Positions 33,738 through 41,832 of a stretch of 64,000 bases of DNA are shown in pieces. A program made the position numbers and the translations under genes. The stretch's first letter is position 1. Each line of letters starts with the position of its first letter. Source of the stretch: Allobosea sp. CS1GBMeth4 (GTDB lineage Bacteria; Pseudomonadota; Alphaproteobacteria; Rhizobiales; Beijerinckiaceae); NCBI RefSeq assembly GCF_900185715.1, contig NZ_FYAS01000025.1:310001-374000 (forward strand), in the 5' to 3' direction. Below the pieces are notes generated by a model. That model saw only the letters and a program-made list of their open reading frames with translations, made no database searches and was not told where the DNA came from.

Positions 33738-34310
33738 TCACAGCCGGCCGACATGGTCGAGCAAGGCGAGCCCCTCCGTCGAGGTCCAGTCGGCCTCCCC
33801 GAGCATGTAGCCCCGCACGCCGCCGCGCCGGTCGGCGAGATAGGTCACCGGCAATCCCTCCGCCGTCGACAGCGGCTGCCGCGACGCGGCGAGAACCTTG
33901 CCGGCGCGGTCATGGAAGACCGGGAGCCGGCCGACGCTCAGCCTCCGGAGATAATCCCTGACATGGGCAGGCTCGCGATCGTCGGTGCTGACCGTCAGAA
34001 TCTCGACGCCCCTCGTCCTGAAGCCGGCGAGCTGCCGCTCGAAACGCGGCAGGGCGATCCGGCAGACCGGGCACCAGGTCGCCCAGACATAGACCAGGCT
34101 GACCCGGGCCGGTGCCGGCCGGGCGACGGCCGGCCTGCCGTCGAGCCCCAGCAGGGCGAGCGGCGCCATCGGCTCGACCGGGTCGAGTTCGACGAACTGA
34201 TAGCGCGCCGTCCGGAACGGCGGCAGCCGGGCCTCGGCCAGCCCCGGCCTCGCGAGCAATCCGAGCGTGGCCTGCAAGGCGAGGCGGCGGGTCAGTGGAG
34301 AGGATCGCAT
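33738..34310 (-). CDS. Thioredoxin-like redoxin (TlpA family), exported
   Basis: 190 residues with an N-terminal signal ('RRLALQATLGLLARPGLAEA'). Thioredoxin fold: 'VYVWATWCPVCRIALPRF' gives the CxxC (C-P-V-C), followed by 'VEILTVSTDD' and the cis-Pro loop 'EGLPVTYLADR'. TlpA/ResA proteins reduce disulfides in the periplasm, for example for cytochrome maturation; the partner here is unknown. It faces fliI with 6 bp between stops and together with the MFS gene splits fliI from fliJ. Confidence 0.84.
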   Translation of the reverse strand: MRSSPLTRRLALQATLGLLARPGLAEARLPPFRTARYQFVELDPVEPMAPLALLGLDGRPAVARPAPARVSLVYVWATWCPVCRIALPRFERQLAGFRTRGVEILTVSTDDREPAHVRDYLRRLSVGRLPVFHDRAGKVLAASRQPLSTAEGLPVTYLADRRGGVRGYMLGEADWTSTEGLALLDHVGRL

Positions 34311-34421
34311 CGGTCAGGCGCTCGCTTGCCCTCGGGAGGCGGCGTGATAGGCCCGTCCGGGCGGCGCCCCAATGCACGATCGCGTCAGTGATGCAGCCGA
34401 CCGTGTCGTTTCCGAACCGCC

Positions 34422-35726
34422 TCAGCCCCGCAGCCGCCGGACCAGCACGGCCATCGCGAGCAGGGCCATGCTCTGGATCGCAGCCGACACGATCAGCGTG
34501 CCGGAGGCGCCGAGCCGCTCCACCATCAGCGCGAACAGCAGCGGCGCCGCGGCGAAGGTCAGGTTCTGCGGCACGGTCAGGCGGCCGAGCATCGCACCGA
34601 AGCCGCTGCGGCCGAACAGCGCCAGCGGCAGTGTCGCCCGGGCGACGGCGATGACGCCCATCGCCGCACTGAACAGCATCACGAAAGCCATCGCGATCGC
34701 GCTCGATCCCGGCGCCAGCGCCATCAGCAGGCAGGCCGACGGCCCGAGCGCGAGCCCCGCGAGAGCGACGCGTTCGACCGGGAGACGTTCGCCCGCCAGC
34801 GCGTCGACCGCCCGCGCCACCAGCGTCGCGGGGCCGCTGAGGGAGGCGATGGCCACCGCGCTCGCACCCGCGATCCCCGCCCCCTGCATCAGGCCGATGA
34901 TGTGCAGCGGCAGCCCCCAGGACACGAGCCCGCTCGCCGAGAAGCTCAGCGCCAGCAGCCAGAACATCGCCCGCCGCTCGCCGGGCGGGACCCTGCCCTG
35001 CTCCTCGGCGGGCGCCGCCGGCGGTCCGGGATCCGCCAGCGGCCTGGCGCGATAGGCCGGGATGGCGAGATGGATCGGCAGCACGACGACGAACTGGATC
35101 GCCGCGAACACGAAGAGGCAGGCGCGCCAGCCGTAATCGGCGCTGAGCCAGGCGGTGAGCGGCCAGAACACGCTGGAGGCGAGGCCCGTCACCAGCATCA
35201 TCAACCCGATCACGCGGCGGGTGCGCTCTCCCATCAGCTGCGCCACCGTGACGTTGCCGGTGTTCGCGAGCTGCATCGCATGGCCGACGCCGATCACCAG
35301 CCAGGTCGAGAGATAGCCGACCGGTCCCTGTGCCAGCGCCAGCAGCGCGAGCCCCAGCCCCGAAATCACCGCCCCCAGCGCCATGGCGAGCCGCGTGCCG
35401 CGCCGGTCGAGATGGCGCCCGAGCATGGGCGCGATCACCGCCCCGATCACCAGCAGGATCGTGATCCCGCCGAAGATGACCGTCGGACCGAGCCCGATCT
35501 CGCGCGCGAGATAGCCCGCCAGGACCGAGGGCGAATAATAGATCGAGCCCCAGCCGATGATGCGCGTCAGGGCGAGCCCGCTGAGCAGCAGGCTGTGTTC
35601 GGGAAGGCGGCGCAGGGCAGGCAAGAGCGTTTCCGGCGCGCCGGCTCGCGCGTCCCTTGTTTTGTCTCGCTTCAGGCTAGCGCGGGCCGCGCTCGCTCGG
35701 CAGGGGCCGGAACGCACCCGTTGCAT
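34422..35726 (-). CDS. MFS transporter
   Basis: 434 residues with about 12 membrane segments. The cytoplasmic loop 2-3 motif 'GRHLDRRGTRLAM' is the MFS signature (G-x3-D-R-x-G-R-R type). 'GVGHAMQLANTG' and the central cytosolic loop (rich in Pro/Ala/Glu) separate the two six-helix halves. The substrate is not visible. The first 35 residues are unlikely to be membrane, and a start further in, for example a TTG before 'PALRRLPEH', is possible. It is 111 bp upstream of the redoxin gene on the same strand. Confidence 0.82.
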   Translation of the reverse strand: MQRVRSGPCRASAARASLKRDKTRDARAGAPETLLPALRRLPEHSLLLSGLALTRIIGWGSIYYSPSVLAGYLAREIGLGPTVIFGGITILLVIGAVIAPMLGRHLDRRGTRLAMALGAVISGLGLALLALAQGPVGYLSTWLVIGVGHAMQLANTGNVTVAQLMGERTRRVIGLMMLVTGLASSVFWPLTAWLSADYGWRACLFVFAAIQFVVVLPIHLAIPAYRARPLADPGPPAAPAEEQGRVPPGERRAMFWLLALSFSASGLVSWGLPLHIIGLMQGAGIAGASAVAIASLSGPATLVARAVDALAGERLPVERVALAGLALGPSACLLMALAPGSSAIAMAFVMLFSAAMGVIAVARATLPLALFGRSGFGAMLGRLTVPQNLTFAAAPLLFALMVERLGASGTLIVSAAIQSMALLAMAVLVRRLRG

Positions 35727-35970
35727 GCATCCAATGCGAGCGATCCCGGTAAGGAACGGTCAACCTCCTTGCGCCATTGTGCTTTTCGTCTCGCGAGGGT
35801 TGCGGCGGCGGGCCGAGGGGTCGGCTCATCGCCAGAGCCGGGTCCGATCGGGTTGGTCCAACCCGAGCGGTGATCCGTCTCCGGACTGAAGTTGGAGACC
35901 GTCTGGCCGGCCGGCTTGCAGCGCAGGCGGAGGGGACGGGCTCCGGGCGTAATCAGGAGTTGGGCACGAC

Positions 35971-36375
35971 ATGAAGTCGCGAGAGACCCTTTTGCGTCTC
36001 AAACGCTTCCAGGTGGACGAGAAGCGCCGCCGGGTGAGCCAGATTGAGATGATGATCGCGGAATTCAACCGGATGGCGGCCGATCTCGACCGCGAGATCC
36101 AGAACGAGGAAGCCCGCGCCGGCATCTCCGATCCAGCCCATTTCGCCTATCCGACCTATGCGAAGGCGGCGCTCGGCCGCCGTGACAACCTGCGCCAGTC
36201 GGCCGAGAACCTGCAGGGGCAGCTCGACGAGGCCAAGGCCGAGCTGCAGGACGCCTTCGAGGACATGAAGAAGGTCGAGATCCTCGAAGACCGCGAGCGC
36301 GCCTCCGAACGCGCAGCCGAGGCCGCCCGCGATCAGGCGATGATGGATTCGATCGGGCTGCGCTCGCGCGCCTGA
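35971..36375 (+). CDS. fliJ: Flagellar chaperone/export protein FliJ
   Basis: 134-residue, almost fully helical, charged protein ('RLKRFQVDEKRRRVSQIEMMIAEF', partly cited, then 'AENLQGQLDEAKAEL'). FliJ forms the central stalk of the FliI hexamer and links export ATPase to the gate. Length and coiled-coil nature match alphaproteobacterial FliJ. AGGAG lies 10 bp before the ATG. It is 2.2 kb from fliI, the pair being split by two opposite-strand genes. Confidence 0.85.
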   Translation: MKSRETLLRLKRFQVDEKRRRVSQIEMMIAEFNRMAADLDREIQNEEARAGISDPAHFAYPTYAKAALGRRDNLRQSAENLQGQLDEAKAELQDAFEDMKKVEILEDRERASERAAEAARDQAMMDSIGLRSRA

Positions 36376-36385
36376 CGATTTGCGG

Positions 36386-37000
36386 CTAGTCGATCACCGG
36401 GTGATGCGGGACGGCGCTGCGCGGCATCGCCCCGCACAGCCGCGGATCGTCCGCCACCTCGACCCCGCGCTTGAACGCCGTGAAGCCCGAGCGCTGGTAG
36501 AACTCGACCGCCCCCTGATGGTCGAGCGTGCAGGTGTGCACCCAGAAGCGCCCGATCGGACGCGCCCAGGCCCGCTCGAGCGCCCGGTTCATCAGCCAGC
36601 GCCCCGCCCCCTTCCCGACCACGCTCTCCTCCAGGCCGAAGAAGACGAGTTCGCACTCACCCGCCTGCCTGAAATCCAGTTCGAGCAGGCCGATGTCCCG
36701 TTCCGCGAAGCGGACCGCGAAGAACTCGACCGCGGGATCCGACAGGATCGCCTGGAGCTCTTCGACCGGCTTGACCAGCCGGCTGAACCACATCCAGCGC
36801 TCCCCGAGCAGTCGATAGACCGAAAGATAGCGCGCCACATCCGCACGGCCGATCTCCTCCAGGCAGAACCCCTCGACCCCGGGCGGGTCGGCACGCCGCT
36901 CCGGCGGGCGCAGCATCTCGAGCGAGGTCACGACCGCGGCGATCTTGCCGGCCGGCAGGTCGGTGGTGCCGTTCAGGCTGATGGCGATGGTCTCGGGCAT
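36386..37000 (-). CDS. GNAT-family N-acetyltransferase
   Basis: 204-residue acetyl-CoA-dependent acyltransferase. The CoA site is 'SVVGKGAGRWLMNRALERAW' (partly the R/Q-x-x-G-x-G/A loop), and 'VHTCTLDHQGAVEFYQRSGF' (residues near 160) is the usual C-terminal block with 'FYQRSGF'. The N-terminal third is unusual for GNAT ('IAISLNGTTDLPAGKIAAVV'). The acceptor is unknown. ATG at 37000 chosen; upstream codons overlap the TetR gene region. Convergent with fliJ. Confidence 0.83.
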   Translation of the reverse strand: MPETIAISLNGTTDLPAGKIAAVVTSLEMLRPPERRADPPGVEGFCLEEIGRADVARYLSVYRLLGERWMWFSRLVKPVEELQAILSDPAVEFFAVRFAERDIGLLELDFRQAGECELVFFGLEESVVGKGAGRWLMNRALERAWARPIGRFWVHTCTLDHQGAVEFYQRSGFTAFKRGVEVADDPRLCGAMPRSAVPHHPVID

Positions 37001-37068
37001 TGGTCCGGCGGAGGTGGCAGGCTGAATCGGATCGGCGACGCGACGCCTCGGAGCCGATCCCGTCTGCA

Positions 37069-37698
37069 CTATTGCCTGACGCTGATCCCGTCGAGAAGGG
37101 CCGTCGTGGCGAGTTGCGCGATCCGCTCGCTGCCGGCGCCGCTGGCCCGGATCCATTCCGGCACCCGGTTCAGCCCACCGAGGAAATACGGCACCAGCAG
37201 CTGCAGATCGTGGATGCCGTCCACCTCCCCGCGCGCGATCCCGTCCGCGAACAGATCGTGCCAGAGCCGCGCATATCGCTCGCGCATCCTGCGGCTGCGG
37301 CGCCGGATGACGGGCGGCAGGTGCTCGTAGACATGCATGTAGGTCTGGTCCTTGCCGACCAGGCTGGCGACGTGCGTCCCCACCGCGGTCGAAAGCCGGT
37401 GCGCGAACGAGGCGTCTTCCGGCACCCGCTGCAGCGCCTCGGCCACGCAGACATAGAGCGTCTCGATTCCCTGATTCAGAATCTCCTCGACGATCTCGTC
37501 CTTCGACCTGAAATGGTAGTAGAGGCTGCCTGCCTTCATGTCGACGAGCGCCGCCACCGCGCGCATCGTGCAGGCATCATACCCCTCGCTCACGATGAGC
37601 CCCGCGGCAGCGTCGAGGATCTCATCCCGCATCGTCCTTTGCTTTGCCGTACCCACCGCGACGGCCGCCGCCGGCCTCTTCCCATTCCGCGCTCTCAT
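37069..37698 (-). CDS. TetR/AcrR-family transcriptional regulator
   Basis: 209-residue repressor-type protein. The N-terminal HTH is 'CTMRAVAALVDMKAGSLYYHFRSKDEIV' (cited in parts; 'GSLYYHF' is the recognition-helix signature). The rest is an all-helical ligand/dimer domain. Starts at 37698 (ATG) or a GTG at 37854 are possible; the longer form adds an atypical 52-residue leader. A palindrome CAAAC-GATT-GTTTG lies at 37866-37879 upstream and may be its own operator. Target genes are not obvious; the GNAT gene follows 68 bp downstream. Confidence 0.85.
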   Translation of the reverse strand: MRARNGKRPAAAVAVGTAKQRTMRDEILDAAAGLIVSEGYDACTMRAVAALVDMKAGSLYYHFRSKDEIVEEILNQGIETLYVCVAEALQRVPEDASFAHRLSTAVGTHVASLVGKDQTYMHVYEHLPPVIRRRSRRMRERYARLWHDLFADGIARGEVDGIHDLQLLVPYFLGGLNRVPEWIRASGAGSERIAQLATTALLDGISVRQ

Positions 37699-37865
37699 CC
37701 TGGATCCGCCCGTCCCCGGCATCCGCCACGACCCGCCCCCCGAGTCGACCATGCACCAATCCGGAAGTGCATGATTGCCGTCACTACTTTCCCTTGCGCG
37801 GGGGATCAAGGCGACGGCCTTGCGGCTCAAGTTGAAATGCCAGGATGATCGCACGAATATTATAC

Positions 37866-37879
37866 CAAACGATTGTTTG
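37866..37879. promoter_or_regulatory. Putative TetR operator, CAAAC-GATT-GTTTG
   Basis: A 5-bp inverted repeat with a 4-base spacer, inside AT-rich sequence that stands out from the GC-rich surroundings, 168 bp upstream of the chosen TetR start. The size and place fit autoregulation. The gap 37699-38017 otherwise holds no gene I can support. Confidence 0.45.
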
Positions 37880-38017
37880 CTTTCGCATTGTGCTGGCCCG
37901 CTCGCCGGTTTTCGCGCTGCCGCACCGCCCTGTTCTGCCTGCGATCGGCTGATCTACCTGCGTAAGGGCCGGCGCGCGCGACTCGGCGGGGTGATGGCGC
38001 CCGCCACCTCGATCCGC

Positions 38018-38233
38018 TCAGTGCTCACCGGCGTCGTCGCGCCTCTGGTGCTTGCCGGCGGCCAGACCTTCAGGATCGTCGGCCTCATAGGGCGCATGCG
38101 GCCCGGTCGGGTGGGCGGAGCGCGGATTCGGCCCCGCGCGCCGCTGCTCCTGCGCTCCCGGTTGGCCGGGCCGCGGCGCAGTCGCAAAGGCGGCGGGCGT
38201 GTCGGTCAGATGATCGTCGTGCTTGTTCGGCAT
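38018..38233 (-). CDS. Small hydrophilic protein (71 residues), hypothetical
   Basis: 71 residues beginning 'MPNKHDDHLTDTPAAF', rich in Pro, Gly, Ala, Arg and His and probably disordered. A GAGAGG ribosome-type site sits about 9 bp before the ATG. No domain is recognised. It lies just downstream of the quinone-reductase gene on the same strand (59 bp). It could be a real stress-type small protein or a chance frame; composition slightly favours real. Confidence 0.45.
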   Translation of the reverse strand: MPNKHDDHLTDTPAAFATAPRPGQPGAQEQRRAGPNPRSAHPTGPHAPYEADDPEGLAAGKHQRRDDAGEH

Positions 38234-38291
38234 GGGGCGGCCCTCTCGTTCAGGAGAACCGCCACAGGCCGTTCCGGTTCCGGCGGCGGGG

Positions 38292-39086
38292 CTACTCGGC
38301 TGCGTGCGTATCGACGTGGAGCGCAAAGCCGCTGGCTCCCGGCTCGCCCAGTTCGGGGCGAAGCGTCATCGCCGGGATAAGATAGTCGCCGAAGTTCTGA
38401 CGGCGGTAGGGGATCGGTCCGGTGGTCGCCAGCGTGCGCATACGTGCGCGCAACCGCTCAGCCACGCTCTCGAAATCCGTCTGGTGGAACCGGTCGACCC
38501 GGTAGACCACGAAAGGCGGCAGCACGTCGTAGCCGGGATAGTAGAGGATGCCGTGGTTGATCGGAAACAGCAGGTCGTCCATGGGACCGTTGATGCCTCG
38601 GGCGGAGTAGTGCTCCTCCCAGCCGCCAGTCGTGACGATCAGCATGGCGCGTTTGCCGGCGAGCGTGCCCTCGCCGAAGCGGTCGCCCCAGCGTTTGTCG
38701 CTGTGCTCGCCGACTCCATAGGCAAAGCCGTAGGCGAAGACCCGGTCGACCCAGCCCTTCAGGATCGCCGGCATCGTGTACCACCACAGCGGGAACTGCA
38801 GAATCAGTACATCGGCCCAGAGCAGCTTCTCGATCTCGGCTTTGACGTCGGCCGTGAGATTGTCCGCCTCGAAAGCCTTCTTCGAGGCCGCGTTGATGCG
38901 CAGGGCTTCAGCCTGCGGCCAGTTCGGGAAATCCGCGCGATCGACTTCAGACTTCCAGCCTTCGGCGTAGAGGTCGCTGACGCGGACCTCATGGCCCTGG
39001 GCCTCGAGCTCGGCGACGGCGACGTCGCGCAGCGCGCCGTTGAGCGAATGGCGTTCGGGATGGGCGAAAACAAGGAGAACCTTCAT
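38292..39086 (-). CDS. NAD(P)H-dependent quinone oxidoreductase (flavodoxin fold)
   Basis: 264-residue FMN/FAD flavodoxin-like reductase of the NQO1/MdaB/KefF type. 'VLLVFAHPERHSLNGAL' is the flavin phosphate loop, 'LILQFPLWWYTMPAILKGWVDRV' (partly cited) the aromatic flavin contact, and 'AMLIVTTGGWEEHY' the next. It performs two-electron quinone reduction in the cytosol, avoiding semiquinones. The ATG at 39086 begins at the first strand. Divergent from a LysR gene across 92 bp with inverted repeats, a classic regulator-target pair. Confidence 0.88.
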   Translation of the reverse strand: MKVLLVFAHPERHSLNGALRDVAVAELEAQGHEVRVSDLYAEGWKSEVDRADFPNWPQAEALRINAASKKAFEADNLTADVKAEIEKLLWADVLILQFPLWWYTMPAILKGWVDRVFAYGFAYGVGEHSDKRWGDRFGEGTLAGKRAMLIVTTGGWEEHYSARGINGPMDDLLFPINHGILYYPGYDVLPPFVVYRVDRFHQTDFESVAERLRARMRTLATTGPIPYRRQNFGDYLIPAMTLRPELGEPGASGFALHVDTHAAE

Positions 39087-39128
39087 GGCGAAGCCTTTCC
39101 GAGAGGATGAGGCTTTCCAGCTAGGCAC

Positions 39129-39176
39129 TGCGCCGTCTCTACACTACAACGGCGCAATGGATATAATTATGCCGTT
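39129..39176. promoter_or_regulatory. LysR-type operator with three half-sites
   Basis: TGCGCCGT (39129-39136) and ACGGCGCA (39149-39156) form an inverted repeat, and GCCGTT (39171-39176) forms a second with AACGGC (39148-39153). Half-sites spaced along the divergent region fit LysR regulator binding at the shared promoter. Confidence 0.6.
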
Positions 39177-39178
39177 TT

Positions 39179-40099
39179 ATGGATAAATCTGACATCACCC
39201 TGGAGCGCATGCGCAGTTTCGTCCGCGTCGCCGAGCGCGGCAGCCTGTCGGCAGTTGCGCGCGAACTCGGCCTCGGCCAGTCCTCGGTGACGCGGCATCT
39301 CGCCGAGCTCGAGCAGGCGCTCGGCATCGCTCTGCTCAGCCGCACCACCCGCCGCGTGACGCTGACCGAGGAAGGTGCCCGCTACTATCAGAACTGCCTC
39401 GCGATCCTGCGCCTCGTCGAGCAGGCCGGCGACGAGGCCCGCAGCACGCGCGACGCCCCTGCCGGCACGGTGCGTCTCTCCTGCACAGCCTCTTTCGGCC
39501 TGCTGCATGTCACGCGGCTGATCTTCGCCTTTCAGGATCGGCACCCACGGATCGATGTCGACCTCAGTCTCAGCGACGAGCGCGTCGACCTCGTCCGCGA
39601 GGGCGTCGACATCGCCATCCGCCTCGGCCCGCTCGCCGACAGCAGTATGCGCCTGCGCCCGCTCGGCCGATCGCACCGATTGTTCGTCGCCGCGCCGCAT
39701 TATCTGGCCCGGCATGGCTCTCCGACCTCGCCGGACGATCTCGCCAGGCATCAGGGCATCCGCATGACGAACGTCGCCGGCAGCGCCATGCTCGCCTTCG
39801 AAGGCAGGGCCGGCGAGACCTACAGCGTCCCCTTCGACGGGCGGCTGCGGGTCGATCACGGCTTGGCCGTGCGCGAGGCCCTGCTCGCCGGCCGCGGCAT
39901 CGCGCCCGCTCATCGCTGGCTGGTCGACGACCTGCTCGCCTCAGGCCAATTGGAGCCGATCCTGACCGGCTACACCTTGCCGAGCGTGCCACTCAGCATG
40001 CTGATCGTGCCGGAGCGGGCGGCAGTCGCCCGCGTGCGCCTGCTGATCGACTTCCTGGCGACCGAGATCGCGAGGCTCCCTGGCATGGCGCAGGCCTGA
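39179..40099 (+). CDS. LysR-family transcriptional regulator
   Basis: 306 residues. N-terminal winged HTH 'FVRVAERGSLSAVARELGLGQSSVTRHLAELEQALG' (seen in segments; 'SVTRHLAELE' is the recognition region), followed by a type-2 periplasmic-binding-like effector domain with 'GTVRLSCTASFGLLHV' opening it. Likely controls the divergent quinone reductase and itself, perhaps sensing quinones or electrophiles (inference). The ATG at 39179 immediately follows the operator-like region. Confidence 0.9.
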   Translation: MDKSDITLERMRSFVRVAERGSLSAVARELGLGQSSVTRHLAELEQALGIALLSRTTRRVTLTEEGARYYQNCLAILRLVEQAGDEARSTRDAPAGTVRLSCTASFGLLHVTRLIFAFQDRHPRIDVDLSLSDERVDLVREGVDIAIRLGPLADSSMRLRPLGRSHRLFVAAPHYLARHGSPTSPDDLARHQGIRMTNVAGSAMLAFEGRAGETYSVPFDGRLRVDHGLAVREALLAGRGIAPAHRWLVDDLLASGQLEPILTGYTLPSVPLSMLIVPERAAVARVRLLIDFLATEIARLPGMAQA

Positions 40100-40108
40100 T
40101 CGTTCCGC

Positions 40109-41623
40109 TCAGCGCAGCAGCGACTGGCCGGTCATCTCGGCCGGCTGCTGCAGCCCGAGCAGCGCGAGCAGGGTCGGCGCGACATCGGCGAGGCGCCCCT
40201 CGGCCAGCGCCTTCGCCTCGCCGCCGATCAGCATGACCGGCACGGGGAAAGTCGTGTGCGCGGTATGCGGGTTGCCGGTGACGGGATCGACCATCAGCTC
40301 GGCATTGCCGTGATCGGCGGTGACCAGCAGGGCCCCGCCCTTGGCGAGGATCGCCTCGGCGATCCGGCCGAGGCTGGCATCGACCGTCTCGACCGCCTTG
40401 ATCGCCGCCGACAGCACACCGGTATGGCCGACCATGTCCGGATTGGCGAAGTTCAGCACGAAGAGATCGTATTGCCCGCTCTCGACCGCGGCGACCACCT
40501 TCCCGGTCAGCTCGGGCGCCGACATCTCCGGCTGGAGATCATAGGTCGCGACCTTCGGCGAGGGCGTCAGGCTGCGCTCCTCGCCCGGGAAAGGCTCCTC
40601 GCGGCCGCCATTGAAGAAATAGGTGACGTGCGGATACTTCTCCGTCTCGGCGAAGCGGATCTGCCGGAGGCCCGCCTTCGACACGGTCTCGCCGAGGCCG
40701 TTGGCGAGGCTCTGCGGCGCGAACAGCGCCGGCATGAGCGGATCGAGTTCGGAGCTGTAGGAGGTCATCCCGACGGCCGCAGCGAGCTTCGGCATCCGCG
40801 GCCGCGCGAAGCCGCCGAACTCCGGAAACAGCAGCGGCGCCAGGATCTCGCGGATGCGATCGGCGCGGAAATTGAAGCTCAGCAGCCCGTCGCCATCCGC
40901 CATGCCGCGATAATCGCCGATCACCGCCGGCCTGATGAACTCGTCGCTGATGTTGGCGGCATAGGCCGCCTCGATCGCCGAGCCGGCGCTCGGCATGCGC
41001 TCGCCCTCGCCGAGCGCCAGCGCCTTCCAGGCGAGCGCGACGCGCTCCCAGCGATTGTCGCGATCCATGGCGTAGTAGCGGCCGCTCACTGTCGCGACCT
41101 TGACCTGCGCCGGCAGCGCCGCCTCCAGCGCCGCGACGTAGTCCGCGGCGGATTTCGGCGGCGTGTCGCGCCCGTCGGTGAAGATATGGATCACGGCGGG
41201 GATGCCGGCCGCGGCGACGAGCTTCGCCAGCGCCACTGCGTGGTCCTGGTGGGCATGGACGCCGCCGGGCGAGACCAGGCCGAGGATATGGCAGGTGCCG
41301 CCGCTGGCCCTGAGCTTGCCGATCAGTCCGCTTTCGTCCAGCGCGCGCTTCAGCGTGCCGTCCGCGATCGCCTGGTTGATGCGCGGCAGGTCCTGCATCA
41401 CGACGCGGCCGGCGCCCAGATTGAGGTGGCCGACCTCGGAATTGCCCATCTGCCCCTCGGGCAGACCGACATCGAGCCCGGAGGTGCGCAGGAAGGCGTG
41501 CGGGGACGAGGTCCAGAGCCGATCGAAATTCGGCGTCTTCGCCAGCAGGACGGCGTTGTTCGCCTTGTCGTCGCGCCAGCCCCAACCATCGAGGATCATC
41601 AGCATGACGGGCCGGCTGGACAT
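40109..41623 (-). CDS. gpmI: 2,3-bisphosphoglycerate-independent phosphoglycerate mutase
   Basis: 504-residue glycolytic enzyme interconverting 3- and 2-phosphoglycerate with two metal ions. 'MLMILDGWGWRDD' gives the first metal Asp, 'QMGNSEVGHLNLGAGR' the phospho-Ser, 'FTDGRDTPP' and 'GRYYAMDRD' substrate contacts, and 'LLVTADHGNAE' the second metal site. Length and motifs are standard. Monocistronic; a nested palindromic repeat lies upstream. Confidence 0.95.
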   Translation of the reverse strand: MSSRPVMLMILDGWGWRDDKANNAVLLAKTPNFDRLWTSSPHAFLRTSGLDVGLPEGQMGNSEVGHLNLGAGRVVMQDLPRINQAIADGTLKRALDESGLIGKLRASGGTCHILGLVSPGGVHAHQDHAVALAKLVAAAGIPAVIHIFTDGRDTPPKSAADYVAALEAALPAQVKVATVSGRYYAMDRDNRWERVALAWKALALGEGERMPSAGSAIEAAYAANISDEFIRPAVIGDYRGMADGDGLLSFNFRADRIREILAPLLFPEFGGFARPRMPKLAAAVGMTSYSSELDPLMPALFAPQSLANGLGETVSKAGLRQIRFAETEKYPHVTYFFNGGREEPFPGEERSLTPSPKVATYDLQPEMSAPELTGKVVAAVESGQYDLFVLNFANPDMVGHTGVLSAAIKAVETVDASLGRIAEAILAKGGALLVTADHGNAELMVDPVTGNPHTAHTTFPVPVMLIGGEAKALAEGRLADVAPTLLALLGLQQPAEMTGQSLLR

Positions 41624-41711
41624 TCGCGTATCCTGTGCGTCTGCGAAAAACTGCTTGTGCGGATATCACGCTCCGCGCCGCCAAGGCGAGCGCTATCATC
41701 CGGGCCCCGGT

Positions 41712-41806
41712 CATCCCGGACGAGCCGCGAAGCCGCGCCGATCCGGGATCCATTCCCGAACGGGTCAAGCATGGATCCCGGGTCTCCCTCCGGTCGCCCG
41801 GGATGA
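41712..41806. repeat. Composite palindromic intergenic repeat
   Basis: Three overlapping hairpin units: ATCCCGG/CCGGGAT, GATCCAT/ATGGATC, and ATCCCGGG/CCCGGGAT, between gpmI and the dehalogenase gene. Same style as the unit at 42583-42616. Probably a mosaic repeat in the divergent promoter gap. Confidence 0.7.
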
Positions 41807-41832
41807 TCATGTGACTGATGGAAGGAAACGTC

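Noticed and set aside
37775..38380. 201-codon plus-strand frame
   Set aside because: No ribosome site, mixed low-complexity composition, and it runs antisense to a plausible small gene; no domain.
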